Below are positions 1 through 10,100 of a stretch of DNA of 64,000 nucleotides, one piece after another (the stretch's first letter is position 1; each line of letters opens with the position of its first letter). Both the position numbers and the translations under genes were made by a program. The notes beneath the pieces are model-generated. The model was not told the origin of the DNA. It made no database searches and worked only from the letters and a program-made list of their open reading frames with translations. The stretch is from Luteimonas sp. S4-F44 (lineage in GTDB: Bacteria > Pseudomonadota > Gammaproteobacteria > Xanthomonadales > Xanthomonadaceae), in the NCBI RefSeq assembly GCF_022637415.1, contig NZ_CP093340.1:3509001-3573000 (forward strand). The letters run 5' to 3'.

Positions 1-1
1 G

Positions 2-304
2 CTCGAAGCGCGCAATGACGACGCCATCGGCACGCTGCTCACGGCCGGCGCCAAGGTCGATGCCACCGACCGCTACGGCGCGACGCTGCTGCACAAGGCC
101 GCGCGCATCAATGCGACCGGCTGGGTGGTCCGCTTTCTCGAGGCCGGTGCCGATCCGACCGCGCGCGACCGCGTCGGCGCGACCTTCCAGCCGTCGTTCT
201 TCCGTCCACGCGACGCAGTGTTGACGCCGCAGGCGCGCAGCGACCGCGAGAAGGTCCGCGCCTGGCTGGTGCAGCGCCGCATTCCTGTCGAAGACAAGCA
301 CTGA
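2..304 (+). CDS. Ankyrin-repeat protein, C-terminal part
   Basis: Only the last 100 codons lie in the window; the start is upstream. The reading frame opens at base 2 and ends in TGA at 302-304. The protein shows ankyrin-type helices and turns: a segment ending LLTAGAKVDATDRYGATLLH is followed by a second repeat with FLEAGADPTARDRVGAT. Ankyrin repeats are protein-binding scaffolds, so a binding role is likely, but the partner is unknown. The C-terminal 40 residues leave the repeat pattern and end in a basic helix. Nothing here indicates a secretion signal, since the N-terminus is missing. Confidence 0.75.
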   Translation, partial: LEARNDDAIGTLLTAGAKVDATDRYGATLLHKAARINATGWVVRFLEAGADPTARDRVGATFQPSFFRPRDAVLTPQARSDREKVRAWLVQRRIPVEDKH

Positions 305-372
305 CGTCCACTGCCGAGCGCGTCGCGCAGGTGCCGCCAGTGCCGCATCGCGGCTTGGCGGCGCTCCTGTGA

Positions 373-987
373 CTAACGCCGCCAGACCACACAGCGGTTG
401 TGCGCCGGCATCGCGATGTCGTCGACACGGCGCAGGCCGATCCCGGCAGCCAGCGCATCGACCGCTTCGAGATCGCGCAGTCCCGAGGCGGGATCGCGTG
501 CCTTGAGCCAGGCATCGAACGCCGCGTTGCTGTCGCTGGTGAAGCGGCCATCGCTGTTGAACGGGCCGTAGACCACCAGCGTCGCGTTGGAGGCGAGCAC
601 GCGGTCGAGCCCGGCGAAGCAGGCCTCCACCGCCGGCCAGGCCATGATGTGCAACGTGTTGGCGGTGAACGCCGCATCGAAGCGGCCGTCGGCCGCCGCC
701 GACACGGGCCACGGCCCGGTGGTCACATCGAGTTGGATCGGCGGTGGCGTATTCGGCAGGTCGGCGTCGTCCAGCCACTGCGCAATCCCCGGCAGTTGCT
801 CGGCGCGGTCGGAGCACTGCCAGCGCAGGCCGGACAGTGCGGCCGCGACGTGCACCGCGTGCTGACCGGTCCCGCTGCCGATCTCGAGCACATGGGTCCG
901 CATCGCGAACGCGTCGCGCAACACCGCGAGGATCGGATCGCGGTTGCGCTCGCAGGCGGACGAGAATGGCTTGTCGGTCGACGGCAT
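373..987 (-). CDS. DUF938 family SAM-dependent methyltransferase
   Basis: A 204-aa protein beginning MPSTDKPFSSACERNRDPIL, which matches the conserved opening of DUF938 proteins and decides this start. An upstream in-frame ATG at 1014 is possible. The SAM-binding motif I is VLEIGSGTGQHA near residues 32-43, followed by an acidic loop around the ACSDR-like region and a motif HIMAWPAVEACFAGL typical of the family. The substrate is not known. It is the last gene of the egtB-egtD-DUF3253 unit and starts shortly after the stop of the DUF3253 gene, so it is probably co-transcribed. A link to ergothioneine is only guilt by association. Confidence 0.85.
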   Translation of the reverse strand: MPSTDKPFSSACERNRDPILAVLRDAFAMRTHVLEIGSGTGQHAVHVAAALSGLRWQCSDRAEQLPGIAQWLDDADLPNTPPPIQLDVTTGPWPVSAAADGRFDAAFTANTLHIMAWPAVEACFAGLDRVLASNATLVVYGPFNSDGRFTSDSNAAFDAWLKARDPASGLRDLEAVDALAAGIGLRRVDDIAMPAHNRCVVWRR

Positions 988-1024
988 GGGCGGCGTGATC
1001 GCAGGGCGCCCCATCGTAGGGCGC

Positions 1025-1303
1025 TCAGCCCGTCGTCGGCCAGCGTGGTCCGCGCCGCACACGCACCGGCCCTGGCGGCGGCGCGTCGGCATCGACGATG
1101 GCGCCGTGCTGGGTGACCAAGACCACGCCGTCACGGGCCAATGCGGCGGCCACTTCGCGGATGCCCGACATCAGCACGCGCCAGTCGCCGCCCGGCCGCA
1201 ACGCACGCGCGACTTCCGACGGGCAGATCGACGCGTCGGCCGCACGTTCGCTCAACAGCGCAAGCATGCGCTCGCGCAGCACCGTGGCCTCTGCGTCGGG
1301 CAT
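1025..1303 (-). CDS. DUF3253 domain protein
   Basis: A 92-aa protein starting MPDAEATVLRERMLALLSER. The conserved DUF3253 pattern is visible: a helical start, the core ICPSEVARAL, then WRVLMSGIREVAAALARDG, VLVTQHGAIVD and a C-terminal PGPVRVRRGPRW. The fold resembles a small winged helix, but no DNA target is known. The start lies 4 bp after the egtD stop codon, so the gene is translated from the same message. A longer in-frame extension to 1363 would overlap egtD and lacks family similarity, so it was rejected as the start. Confidence 0.8.
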   Translation of the reverse strand: MPDAEATVLRERMLALLSERAADASICPSEVARALRPGGDWRVLMSGIREVAAALARDGVVLVTQHGAIVDADAPPPGPVRVRRGPRWPTTG

Positions 1304-1307
1304 CGCG

Positions 1308-2291
1308 TCAGACCGGCTGCAGCAGCCGCAGACCGAACCAGTCCTGGGGATCGTTCCAGCCATGCGTCACGCGAAGACCGGCCGCACGCGCGAGCGCGGC
1401 GAACGAGACGTCGGTGTACTTCTGGCTGACCTCCACGTCCATCGCCTCGCCGGCCTCGAATGCGAACGCCTGGCCGCCGACGTGCACCGTCTGCGCACGC
1501 GCGCTGACCAGCGCGGTCTCGATGCGCAGGCGCTCGCGCACGTAGACCGCGCGATGGTGGAAAGCGGAGAGGTTGAAGTCGCTGCCGATCTCGCGGTTGA
1601 GCCGCGCCAACAGGTTCAGCGTGAACGCCGCAGTGACACCGGCCTGGTCGTTGTACGCCGCCTCGATCACCCTCGGGTCCTTGTCCAGGTCGATGCCGAT
1701 CAGCGCACGGCCGTCTTCGCCCATCGTGCGGCGCATCGACGCCAGCAGCCGCACCGCCTCGTCGTCGCCGAAGTTGCCGAGCGTGGAGCCGGGGAAGAAC
1801 ACCAACGTGCGGCTGGCGGCGCGCGCGGCAGCCGGCAACGGCACCGGCACGGTGAAGTCGGCGCACACGGGCAGCATCTCGACGTCGGGATGGTGCTGGG
1901 ACAGCCGCGTAACGCTGTCCATCAGTGCGGTCCGCGAGATCTCGATCGGGGTATAGGCGACCGGATCGTCCAACCCGTCGAGCAGCAGTTCGGTCTTGCG
2001 CCCGCTGCCGCTGCCGAACTCGACCACGTGCACGCCCGTGCCGATCGCCTGGGCGATCGTGTCCATACGCGCCTCGAGCAGCGCCAGTTCGGTGCGCGTG
2101 AGGTAGTACTCGGGCTGGCGGGTGATCGCCTCGAACAGGCGCGAGCCTTCGGCGTCGTAGAAATACTTGGACGACAACCGCTTGGGCGTACGCGACAGAC
2201 CGGCGACGGCGTCGGCGGCGATGTCGTCGGGACGCGGACGCAGGTCGGTCAACGCGGCCTGCACGCGGGCGCGTGCGTTGGCGGCGTTCAT
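1308..2291 (-). CDS. egtD: L-histidine N(alpha)-methyltransferase EgtD
   Basis: A 327-aa protein. EgtD trimethylates histidine to hercynine using three SAM molecules, the first committed step of ergothioneine synthesis. The family signature is plain: PKRLSSKYFYDAEGSRLFEAI at residues 36-56, YYLTRTELALL, the SAM loop EFGSGSGRKTELLLDG at 91-106, then FFPGSTLGNF and a C-terminal SQKYTDVSF segment. Length fits the family (about 320). The ATG overlaps the egtB stop as ATGA, indicating translational coupling. Dedicated egtA, egtC or egtE genes are not seen in the window. Confidence 0.95.
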   Translation of the reverse strand: MNAANARARVQAALTDLRPRPDDIAADAVAGLSRTPKRLSSKYFYDAEGSRLFEAITRQPEYYLTRTELALLEARMDTIAQAIGTGVHVVEFGSGSGRKTELLLDGLDDPVAYTPIEISRTALMDSVTRLSQHHPDVEMLPVCADFTVPVPLPAAARAASRTLVFFPGSTLGNFGDDEAVRLLASMRRTMGEDGRALIGIDLDKDPRVIEAAYNDQAGVTAAFTLNLLARLNREIGSDFNLSAFHHRAVYVRERLRIETALVSARAQTVHVGGQAFAFEAGEAMDVEVSQKYTDVSFAALARAAGLRVTHGWNDPQDWFGLRLLQPV

Positions 2292-3586
2292 GGAGAATCC
2301 TTGGCCAGGCGCAGACCGGCGAACTGCCAACGCGCGTCGGAGGGGAAAAAATTGCGATAGCTGCCACGCATGTGATCGGCCGGGGTGGCGCAACTTCCGC
2401 CGCGCAGCACCCACTGCGCATCCATGAACTTGCCGTTGTACTCACCCAGCGCGCCCGGCCATGGCCGGTAACCGGGATAGGCGGTGTAGGCGCTGTGGGT
2501 CCACTCCCAGACATCGCCGAACAGCTGCTGCAGCCCGGTATCGGCGGCATCCGGCGCGCAGGGATGCAGGCGGTCGGCGTCGACGAAATTGCCTTCGACC
2601 GGCACGCCGGCGGCCGCCTGCTCCCACTCGAACTCGGTCGGCAAGCGCGCACCGGCCCAACGCGCGAACGCATCGGCCTCGTAGTAGCTCAGGTGACACA
2701 CCGGCGCACCGGGGTCGAGCGTGCGCCAACCGCCGAGCGTGAACTCGCGCGCCAGCGCCTGATCCCAGTACAGCGGCCGCTGCCAGCCCTCGGCCTGTAC
2801 GCGCGCCCAGCCGGCGCTCAGCCACAGGCCGACGGTGCGATAGCCGCCGTCCTCGACGAACGCCAGGTACTCGGCGTTGCTGACCGGCCGGCTGGCCAGC
2901 GCATGCGCCGGCACCAGCACGCGGTGCCGCGGCGACTCATTGTCGTAGGCAAAGCCGGCCGTGCCCGGCCAGCCAGCGTGGCCGATCTCGACCACGCGCT
3001 CCTCGCGCGTCATCCAGCGCAGCGGTGCCGCCGTGCCGCACGCGGCCGGCAGGTCGCTGCGATAGGCCGGTGCGATCGGGTTGGACCAGAACGCGTGCTT
3101 GATATCGGTCAGCAACAGCTCCTGGTGTTGCTGCTCGTGCTGCAGGCCCAGTTCGAGGATGTCGAGCCGGGTGTTGTCGAGATCGCCCGAGGCCAGCCGC
3201 ACACGCAGGCGTGTGTCGACCGTCTCGCGGTAGTCGCGCACCTGCGCGAGCGTCGGCCGCGACAGCAGCCCGCGGTGCGGACGCGCATGCATCGGCCCGA
3301 CGCTCTGGTAGTAGCTGTTGAACAGGAAGTCCCAGGCCGGGTCGACCTCGCGATAGCCCACGTCGGCGGCCAGCACGAAGCGCTCGAAGAACCAGGTCGT
3401 ATGCGCCAGATGCCACTTGGTCGGGCTGGCGTCGTCCATGCTCTGGACCATCGCATCCTCCGGCCCGATCGGCGCGGCGAGCACGGCGGTGCGGGCGCGC
3501 ACCCGGTCGAATCGGACGCGCAAGCGCGCGGCGCGCTCGCCGGCCGGCATGCGGGTGGACAGCGCTTGCGAGAGCGGCGGCGACAT
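2288..3586 (-). CDS. egtB: Ergothioneine sulfoxide synthase EgtB
   Basis: A 432-aa non-haem iron enzyme that couples hercynine to a thiol donor and inserts oxygen to make the sulfoxide intermediate. The N-terminal DinB-like domain carries the expected three-histidine iron site: a His in WHLAHTTWFFERF (about residue 62) and two in LGLQHEQQHQE (about 150 and 154). The C-terminal half is a formylglycine-generating-enzyme-like domain ending VLRGGSCATPADHMRGSYRN and GLRLAKD. ATG at 3586 is chosen over a GTG six bases upstream. No strong ribosome site is visible. It heads the minus-strand operon and is divergent from recC across about 96 bp. Confidence 0.93.
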   Translation of the reverse strand: MSPPLSQALSTRMPAGERAARLRVRFDRVRARTAVLAAPIGPEDAMVQSMDDASPTKWHLAHTTWFFERFVLAADVGYREVDPAWDFLFNSYYQSVGPMHARPHRGLLSRPTLAQVRDYRETVDTRLRVRLASGDLDNTRLDILELGLQHEQQHQELLLTDIKHAFWSNPIAPAYRSDLPAACGTAAPLRWMTREERVVEIGHAGWPGTAGFAYDNESPRHRVLVPAHALASRPVSNAEYLAFVEDGGYRTVGLWLSAGWARVQAEGWQRPLYWDQALAREFTLGGWRTLDPGAPVCHLSYYEADAFARWAGARLPTEFEWEQAAAGVPVEGNFVDADRLHPCAPDAADTGLQQLFGDVWEWTHSAYTAYPGYRPWPGALGEYNGKFMDAQWVLRGGSCATPADHMRGSYRNFFPSDARWQFAGLRLAKDSP

Positions 3587-3682
3587 CCGCACAGCTTAGG
3601 CACCGGCCGTGACGGCGCCGTTGAGCCGTGTGCGGACCGCCGCGTCTCGCATGCTGCGAACCCGCTGCGGCAAGATGGCGCG

Positions 3683-6600
3683 ATGACCGCAGCGCCTGCC
3701 GACTTCCGCCTCTACCCGTCCAATGCACTGGAGGTGCTGGCTGGGCTGCTGGCCGCCGAGTTGCGACAGCCGGTGGCAGGCGGGTCGATCCTCACGCCCG
3801 AGGTCGTGTTGATCCCGCAGGTCGCCATGCGCCGCTGGCTGCAGGCCACCTTGGCCGCCGAGCACGGTGTGGCCGCGAACCTCGAGTTCCTGACGCCCGG
3901 CGAGTTCGTTGCCCGCGCGCTCACGGTCAATCTCGGCCCGGCGCAGGACGAACTCGACGCCGCCAGTCTGCGCTGGCGCCTGTACGCCGCGCTCGTCGAT
4001 CCCGACGTGCTGGCGCAGCCGGCGCTCGCGCCGCTGGCCGCGTATCTGGCCGGCGACGACGCGCTGCGGCCGTGGGCGCTCGCTGGCGAACTGGCCGGCG
4101 TGTTCGAGAAGTACCAGGCCTGGCGCCGCGATTGGCTGCTGCGTTGGGAGGCCGGCGCCGACCCCGGCGACGCGCAGGCCGCGCTGTGGCGGCACGTGGC
4201 CACCGGCCATGCCACCCGTGCGCGCCGCATCCAGACCTATCTGGATCGCTTCGCGGGCGAGCACGCGGCGTTGCCGCAGGGCCTGCCGCCCCGGATGTTC
4301 GCGTTCGCCACGCTCAACGTGTCACCCGACGTGCTGCGCGTGCTGGCGACTCAGGCGCGCGTGGGCACGCTGCACTTCTATCTGCCCACGCCTGCACGCG
4401 GCTATTGGGGCGATCTGCAGGCGCTGGCCCCGCATCGGCGCGCACGCACCGACGAATCCTTCGACGCCGCGCTGCTGGCGGGCAACACCGACGACAACCA
4501 CCTGCTGCGCGCCTGGGGCGCAGCCGGCCGGGACTTCATGGCGCTGCTGGGCAGCTACGAGGTCGTGCACCCGCGCGCCGAAATCGAGGTCTACGCCGAT
4601 CCGCTCGAATCGGGCCAGCGCCCGCTCGACGCCGGCGGCCTGGGCGACACCTTGCTGCGACGGATGCAGAGCGACCTGTTCCGCCGCGCCCCGCCGCCGG
4701 TGCCCGCGCCGCGCGCCGCGCCCGAGCTGCGCGACCCCAGCCTGCAGGTCCATGCCTGCCATACCCGCCTGCGCGAACTCCAGGTGCTGCACGACCAGGT
4801 GCGCGGCCTGCTGGAAGACCCGCGCTTCGACCCACCGCTGCAGCCGCGCGAGATCGCGGTGCTCGCCCCGGACATCGACCCCTACGTCCCGTACCTGGAA
4901 GCCGTCTTCGGCGACTCGACACCGGGGTCAGCGTCGGATTCTCACAGGAAATCCGACGCTGACCCCGGTTTTGGGAGGATGCGGATTCCGTATGCGCTCG
5001 CCGACACCAGTCCGCTGGCGGGCGAGCCCTTGGCCGAGGTGTTCGTGCGCCTGCTCGGCCTGCCGGTGTCACGCTTCGGGCTCAACGAGGTGCTCGATCT
5101 GCTCGCGAGCCCGCCGTTGGCGCAGGCCGCGGGGCTGGACGCGGCGGCCTTCGAACGCCTGCACGGCTGGCTGCAGGCCGCCGGCGCGCGCTGGGGGCTC
5201 GACGGCGCGCATCGCGCCGCGCACGGCGCGCCCGACGACGCGGCCTACACCTGGGCGTTCGCGCTCGATCGCCTGCTGCTGGGCCACGCCAGCGGCAGCG
5301 ACGACACGATCGCAGACGTCGCCCCGTGGTCGGCGCTCGAAGGTAGCGCGCTCGATGCGCTCGACACCCTGATCCGGCTGCTGCACGTACTCGGCAGCGC
5401 GCAGCGCGACCTGGGCGAGGCGCTCACCGCCGCGGCCTGGCGCGAACGCCTGCTTGCCCTGCTCGACGCGCTGCTGCCCGGGACGCCGGCCGCGCCGGCC
5501 ACCCAGCGCGCGCTCGAACGGCTGCGACGGCTGATCGACGCCTTCGCCACCGACGCCGCGCGCGCGGGCGTCGAGACGCCGGTCCCGGCCGAGGTCGTGC
5601 GTGCACACTTTTCGCAGTTGCTGGCCGAGGCCGATACCCGCGCGCCACTGCTGACCGGCGGCATCAGCGTCGGCCGCATGGTGCCGATGCGCCTGCTGCC
5701 GTTCCGGGTGATCTGCCTGCTGGGCATGAACGATGGCGACTTCCCGCGCCGCGACGCCGCGGCCAGCCTCAACCGGCTCACGGCGGAGCTGGGTACGACG
5801 CGGCGTCGCCACGGCGACCGGTCCACGCGCGAGGACGACCGTTTCCTGTTCCTGCAGCTGTTCGCCTCAGCGCAGGACGTGTTCTACGTCAGCTATCTGG
5901 GCGCGGACGCACGCGACGGCAGCGTGCGCGAGCCTTCGCCGCTGGTTGCCGAGTTGCTCGCCACCGCCGCGACCTATCACACCGATCCGCAGGCCGCCTC
6001 GGCGGCGCTGACGGTGCGCCATGCGCTGCAGCCGTTCGCGCCAACGGCCTTCGGCGCCGATGGCGACCCGCGTCGCTTCAGCTATCGCGCGCAATGGCAG
6101 CCGGCGGCAGCACGCATCGGCGGCGCGCGGACGGCGCTGGCGCCGTGGTGCGCGACGCCGCTGCCGCCGCGCGCCGATGCCGCCGCGCGCTCGCCAGCAG
6201 ATGCCCCGCAGTCGCTCGATGCACTGCGCCGATTCCTGGTGGCCCCGGCCGCGCAATTTCTGCGCGAGCGTCTGGATCTGCGCCTGGCCGACGAGGCCGA
6301 GGTCGGCGAGGACGTGGAGCCGCTGCTGGTCGCCGGGGGGGGCCTCGAGCGTGCGGCGCTGCACCAGCAGGTCTTCGAGGCTCTGCTCGCCGGGCGCGAG
6401 GCCGGGCTCTACGAACACCTGCGCGCGCGCGCGCTGCTGCCGTCCGGCCCGCTGGGCCGTCGCCAGCTCGATGCGCTGGTGACGTCGCTGCGGCCCTATG
6501 CGCAAGGCTTCGCCGATTGGCGCGGCGGCGCCACGCCGGGCACGCGGCAGGTCGACATCGCGCTCGACGGCCTGCGCCTCCAGGGGCGCCTCGACAATGT

Positions 6601-7135
6601 GTATCCGGCAGGCATCGCGCACGTGCGCCTGGGGGCGCTCAACGGCCCGGCCGCGATCCGGCAGGGCCTGGATTGGCTGCTCGCGAGCGCCGCCGGCCTC
6701 GACCTGCCGCTGGTGCGCTTCCACGACACCCAGGATCTGGGCATCGGGCCCTTCGTGCGCGCGCCGCTGCCGCCGGACGCGGCGCGCGATGCGCTGCAGG
6801 CGCTGCTCACGTTGCGGACCGACGGCCTGCAGGCGCCGTTGCCGTTCGGCCCTTACAGCGGCTGGGCGTACTTCAGCGCCGCCGATGCCGACAAAGCAGC
6901 GAAGGCCGCGACCGCGACATGGCGCGGCGGCGACCGGCAGTGGGGTGAGGGGCGCGGCGATGCCTACCGCCTCGCGCTGCGCGGCCGCGACCCGTTCGCC
7001 GATCCCGCCCTGTTCCGGCAGTTCGCGCAGATCGCCTTCACCGTGTTCTCGGCCGTCGAGCATGGCCGTGTGCATGCCGGCTTCGAGGACGGTCGCCGCT
7101 TCGAGGTCGAGACCGACGCGGAGATCGAGGCATGA
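3683..7135 (+). CDS. recC: Exodeoxyribonuclease V subunit gamma RecC
   Basis: An 1150-aa subunit of the RecBCD helicase-nuclease, which processes double-strand breaks and recognises Chi. The start MTAAPADFRLYPSNALEVLA is the family N-terminus; upstream open frame is not conserved. Recognisable RecC blocks include LTPGEFVARAL, RMFAFATLNVSP, RELQVLHDQVRGLL and ISVGRMVPMRLLPFRVICLL. The stop overlaps the recB start (ATGA). Oddity: residues 413 to about 430 are encoded by a perfect 20-bp-arm palindrome (4921-4969) that inserts a peptide reading TPGSASDSHRKSDADPGFG just before RIPYALADTSPLAGEPLAEV, without breaking the frame. Confidence 0.95.
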   Translation: MTAAPADFRLYPSNALEVLAGLLAAELRQPVAGGSILTPEVVLIPQVAMRRWLQATLAAEHGVAANLEFLTPGEFVARALTVNLGPAQDELDAASLRWRLYAALVDPDVLAQPALAPLAAYLAGDDALRPWALAGELAGVFEKYQAWRRDWLLRWEAGADPGDAQAALWRHVATGHATRARRIQTYLDRFAGEHAALPQGLPPRMFAFATLNVSPDVLRVLATQARVGTLHFYLPTPARGYWGDLQALAPHRRARTDESFDAALLAGNTDDNHLLRAWGAAGRDFMALLGSYEVVHPRAEIEVYADPLESGQRPLDAGGLGDTLLRRMQSDLFRRAPPPVPAPRAAPELRDPSLQVHACHTRLRELQVLHDQVRGLLEDPRFDPPLQPREIAVLAPDIDPYVPYLEAVFGDSTPGSASDSHRKSDADPGFGRMRIPYALADTSPLAGEPLAEVFVRLLGLPVSRFGLNEVLDLLASPPLAQAAGLDAAAFERLHGWLQAAGARWGLDGAHRAAHGAPDDAAYTWAFALDRLLLGHASGSDDTIADVAPWSALEGSALDALDTLIRLLHVLGSAQRDLGEALTAAAWRERLLALLDALLPGTPAAPATQRALERLRRLIDAFATDAARAGVETPVPAEVVRAHFSQLLAEADTRAPLLTGGISVGRMVPMRLLPFRVICLLGMNDGDFPRRDAAASLNRLTAELGTTRRRHGDRSTREDDRFLFLQLFASAQDVFYVSYLGADARDGSVREPSPLVAELLATAATYHTDPQAASAALTVRHALQPFAPTAFGADGDPRRFSYRAQWQPAAARIGGARTALAPWCATPLPPRADAAARSPADAPQSLDALRRFLVAPAAQFLRERLDLRLADEAEVGEDVEPLLVAGGGLERAALHQQVFEALLAGREAGLYEHLRARALLPSGPLGRRQLDALVTSLRPYAQGFADWRGGATPGTRQVDIALDGLRLQGRLDNVYPAGIAHVRLGALNGPAAIRQGLDWLLASAAGLDLPLVRFHDTQDLGIGPFVRAPLPPDAARDALQALLTLRTDGLQAPLPFGPYSGWAYFSAADADKAAKAATATWRGGDRQWGEGRGDAYRLALRGRDPFADPALFRQFAQIAFTVFSAVEHGRVHAGFEDGRRFEVETDAEIEA
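4921..4969. repeat. Palindromic repeat inserted in frame in recC
   Basis: The left arm ACCGGGGTCAGCGTCGGATT at 4921-4940 is the exact reverse complement of the right arm at 4950-4969, with a 9-nt loop CTCACAGGA between. The core GGGGTCAG is shared with the repeats at 56519-56637. The copy stays in the recC frame and contributes about 18 codons. It looks like a mobile REP-type palindrome that landed in a tolerant surface loop of RecC. Confidence 0.9.
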
Positions 7136-10100
7136 GCGCGCCCGTCCCCCCTGCGGTCGATCCGTTCCTGACGTTGCCGCTGGGTGGCACGCAGCTGATC
7201 GAGGCCAGCGCCGGCACCGGCAAGACCTTCACGCTGGCCACGCTGGTCACCCGGCTGGTGGTCGAGTGCGGCCTGCGCATCGGCCAGATTCTCGCCGTGA
7301 CCTTCACCGAGGCTGCAACGCAGGAACTGCGCAAGCGCATCCGCGAACGCCTGGTGCTGGCCGCGCGGCTGGTCGACGCCCCGCCAGACGACGACACCGC
7401 ACCCGACGTCGCGCTCAGCCAGGCGGTGATCGCCGCGCATCTGGCGACCGGCGACGAGTCCGCCGCCGCTTTGCAGCGTCGGCTGCAGCAGGCCGCCGAC
7501 GAGATCGACCTCGCCGCGATCTTCACCATCCACGGCTTCTGCGCCCGCGTGCTGCGCGAGCACGCGCTTGAGAGCGGACAGAGCTTCGCCGCGCCCGAAC
7601 TGCTGGCCAGCGACCGCGCACTGCGCGAGGAACTGGCCGCCGATCTGTGGCGCAGCACGGCCGCCGATGCAGACGACGCCGCTTTACTGATGGGGCTGTG
7701 GAATGGCGGACCCGACGAGATGGCGCGCGACCTGGGCCCGTTGATCCGCGAGCCGGTGCTGCGACCAGCCGCCACCCCGCCGCAACCCGATCCGCGCCCG
7801 GCGCGCGATGCCGCAGCGCAAGTCCTGATCGCTGCGATCGATGCCCACATCGAGGATGCGCAGACCGCGATTGCAGCGGCGTTCGACGGCAAGGTCTTCG
7901 ACGGCCGTCGCGCGCGACGGCCCAGTTTCGACAAGGCCTTCCAGACACTGCGCAACGGTCGCGCCCTTTCGCACTGGGTGCTGGACGACAAGAGCCATCT
8001 CGACAAACTGCTGCCGGCGCGGCTGTTGGACTTCTGCAAGGACGACACGCAGTCCAAGGTGCCGTGCTCGCCGTTGTTCGACGCCGTGCACGCGTGGGCG
8101 GACGCCGATCGTGCTGCACAGGACTGGCTCGAACAGGCGAGGACGCACCTGCTTCACCGCCTGCGCGACGAGGCCCGCAGGCGCCTTGCCCAGCGCAAAC
8201 AGCAACTGCGCGTGCAGACCTACGACGATCTGATCGACGGCGTTGCCGATGCGCTGCACGGGCCGCATGCACACGCGCTGGTACAGCGTCTGCGTGCGCA
8301 GTACGCGGTCGCGCTGGTCGACGAATTCCAGGACACCGACACGCGTCAGTGGGACATCTTCCGCACCGTATTCGGCGATTCCGAGGCGACGCGCGCGGCC
8401 GGACTCGACGCGGCACTGTTCCTGATCGGCGACCCCAAACAGGCCATCTACGGCTTTCGCGGCGGCGATGTGCAGACCTATCTGCTCGCGGCACGTGACG
8501 CCGTTGGCGCGCCACCGTTGGATCGCAACTTTCGCTCGCGCCCGTCGCTGCTCGCCGCGATGGACGCGCTGTATGCGCAAGCCGGCGATGCCGCGTTCGT
8601 CGATCGGCATATCCGCTTCCATCGCGTGCGGCCAGGCACGACACGCACGGATGCCGATTTCCAGCGCGACGGCGCCAATGCACCCGCCCTGACGCTGTGG
8701 CAGGCACCGGCCCCAAAGGCCGACGCCGCGGGCAAACGCAAGCCCCACAGCGCCGGTCGCGCGCGCGAACTCGCCACCCAGGCCTGCGTCGCCGCGATCC
8801 ACGCGGTGCTGAGTAAAGCGCGCGCCGGCACCGCCACGCTCGACGGCGCCCCGGTGCAGCCGGGCGACATTGCCGTGCTCGTGCGCAAGCACAGCGAGGC
8901 CACGCGGATCCAGCAGGCGCTGGCGGCGGTTGGCATTCCCGCGGTCGCCGCCGGCAAGCAGAGCCTGTTCGCCACGCCCGAGGCGCATGAGCTCCTCACA
9001 CTGCTGCTCGCGCTGCTGCACACCGCCGACGACAGCCGCCTGCGCGCGGCACTGGCAACGGTGCTGCTGGGCGTGGACGCGGCCGGCATCGCTGCGCTCG
9101 ACGACGATGCGGACACGCACCGCGGCTGGCAGTTGCGTGCGCTGGCCTGGCGCGAGCGCTGGCAGCGTGGTGGCCCGCTGGCGCTGGTCGCCGACCTGTG
9201 CGCCGGCAACGGCCCGCGCCTGCTCGGCCTGCTCGATGGCGAACGCCGGCTGACCAACTACCTGCAACTGGGCGAACTGCTGCAGCAGGCCGACGCGCGC
9301 GCATTGGGACTGCAAGGCCTGGTCGACTGGCTGGGCCAGCAGATCGCTCGCGCCGATGCGGACGACGAGACCCAGCTGCTGCGCCTGGAATCGGACGCGC
9401 GCCGGGTGCAGATCGTCACCCTGCACAAGAGCAAGGGCCTGGAGTATCCGCTGGTGTTCCTGCCATTCGTCGGCATCGGCAGCCGCGCACCCGATCCCGG
9501 CCGCGCCTGCGTGGTCGCCGACGCCACGGGTGGCCGTGCGCTGCACTGGAAGCTGCAGGCCGACACATCCGGCTGGGACGCCGCACGCAACGCGTGGATC
9601 GAAGCGCAACGCGCCGAGGACGCGCGCTTGCTCTATGTCGGCCTGACCCGCGCCGAGCACGCGTTGTGGATCGCGACCGGCGATTTCTACAATGCGCACC
9701 AGACCGCACTGGCACCGATGCTCGACGGTCTGCCCGACACGCCCGGCATCGTGCGCGACGCCACCGTGCCGCCCGCGCTGCCGTGGTTGCCGCCGGTCGA
9801 GGCCGGCGACCGCCCCGCCGCGCGGACCGCCGCGCGCGCGATCGCGCCCGACTGGTGGGTCTACAGCTTCACCCAGCTCGCCAATGCCGACAGCGGCGCG
9901 CAGGACGCCTCCACGCGCGCGACCGTCGCCGCGGCCGGCGGCCACGACGAGCCCGAGGGCGAGCCCGCGCCCGAGTCCCCACGCGCGGACGACCACGACC
10001 CGCGCTTTGCCGGCAACCGTTTCGGCGTGGTGCTGCACGAGGCGCTGGAGCTCGGCGACTTCGCCGCCTGGCGCGATTGGCGTGCGGGCGACCCGGCGCC

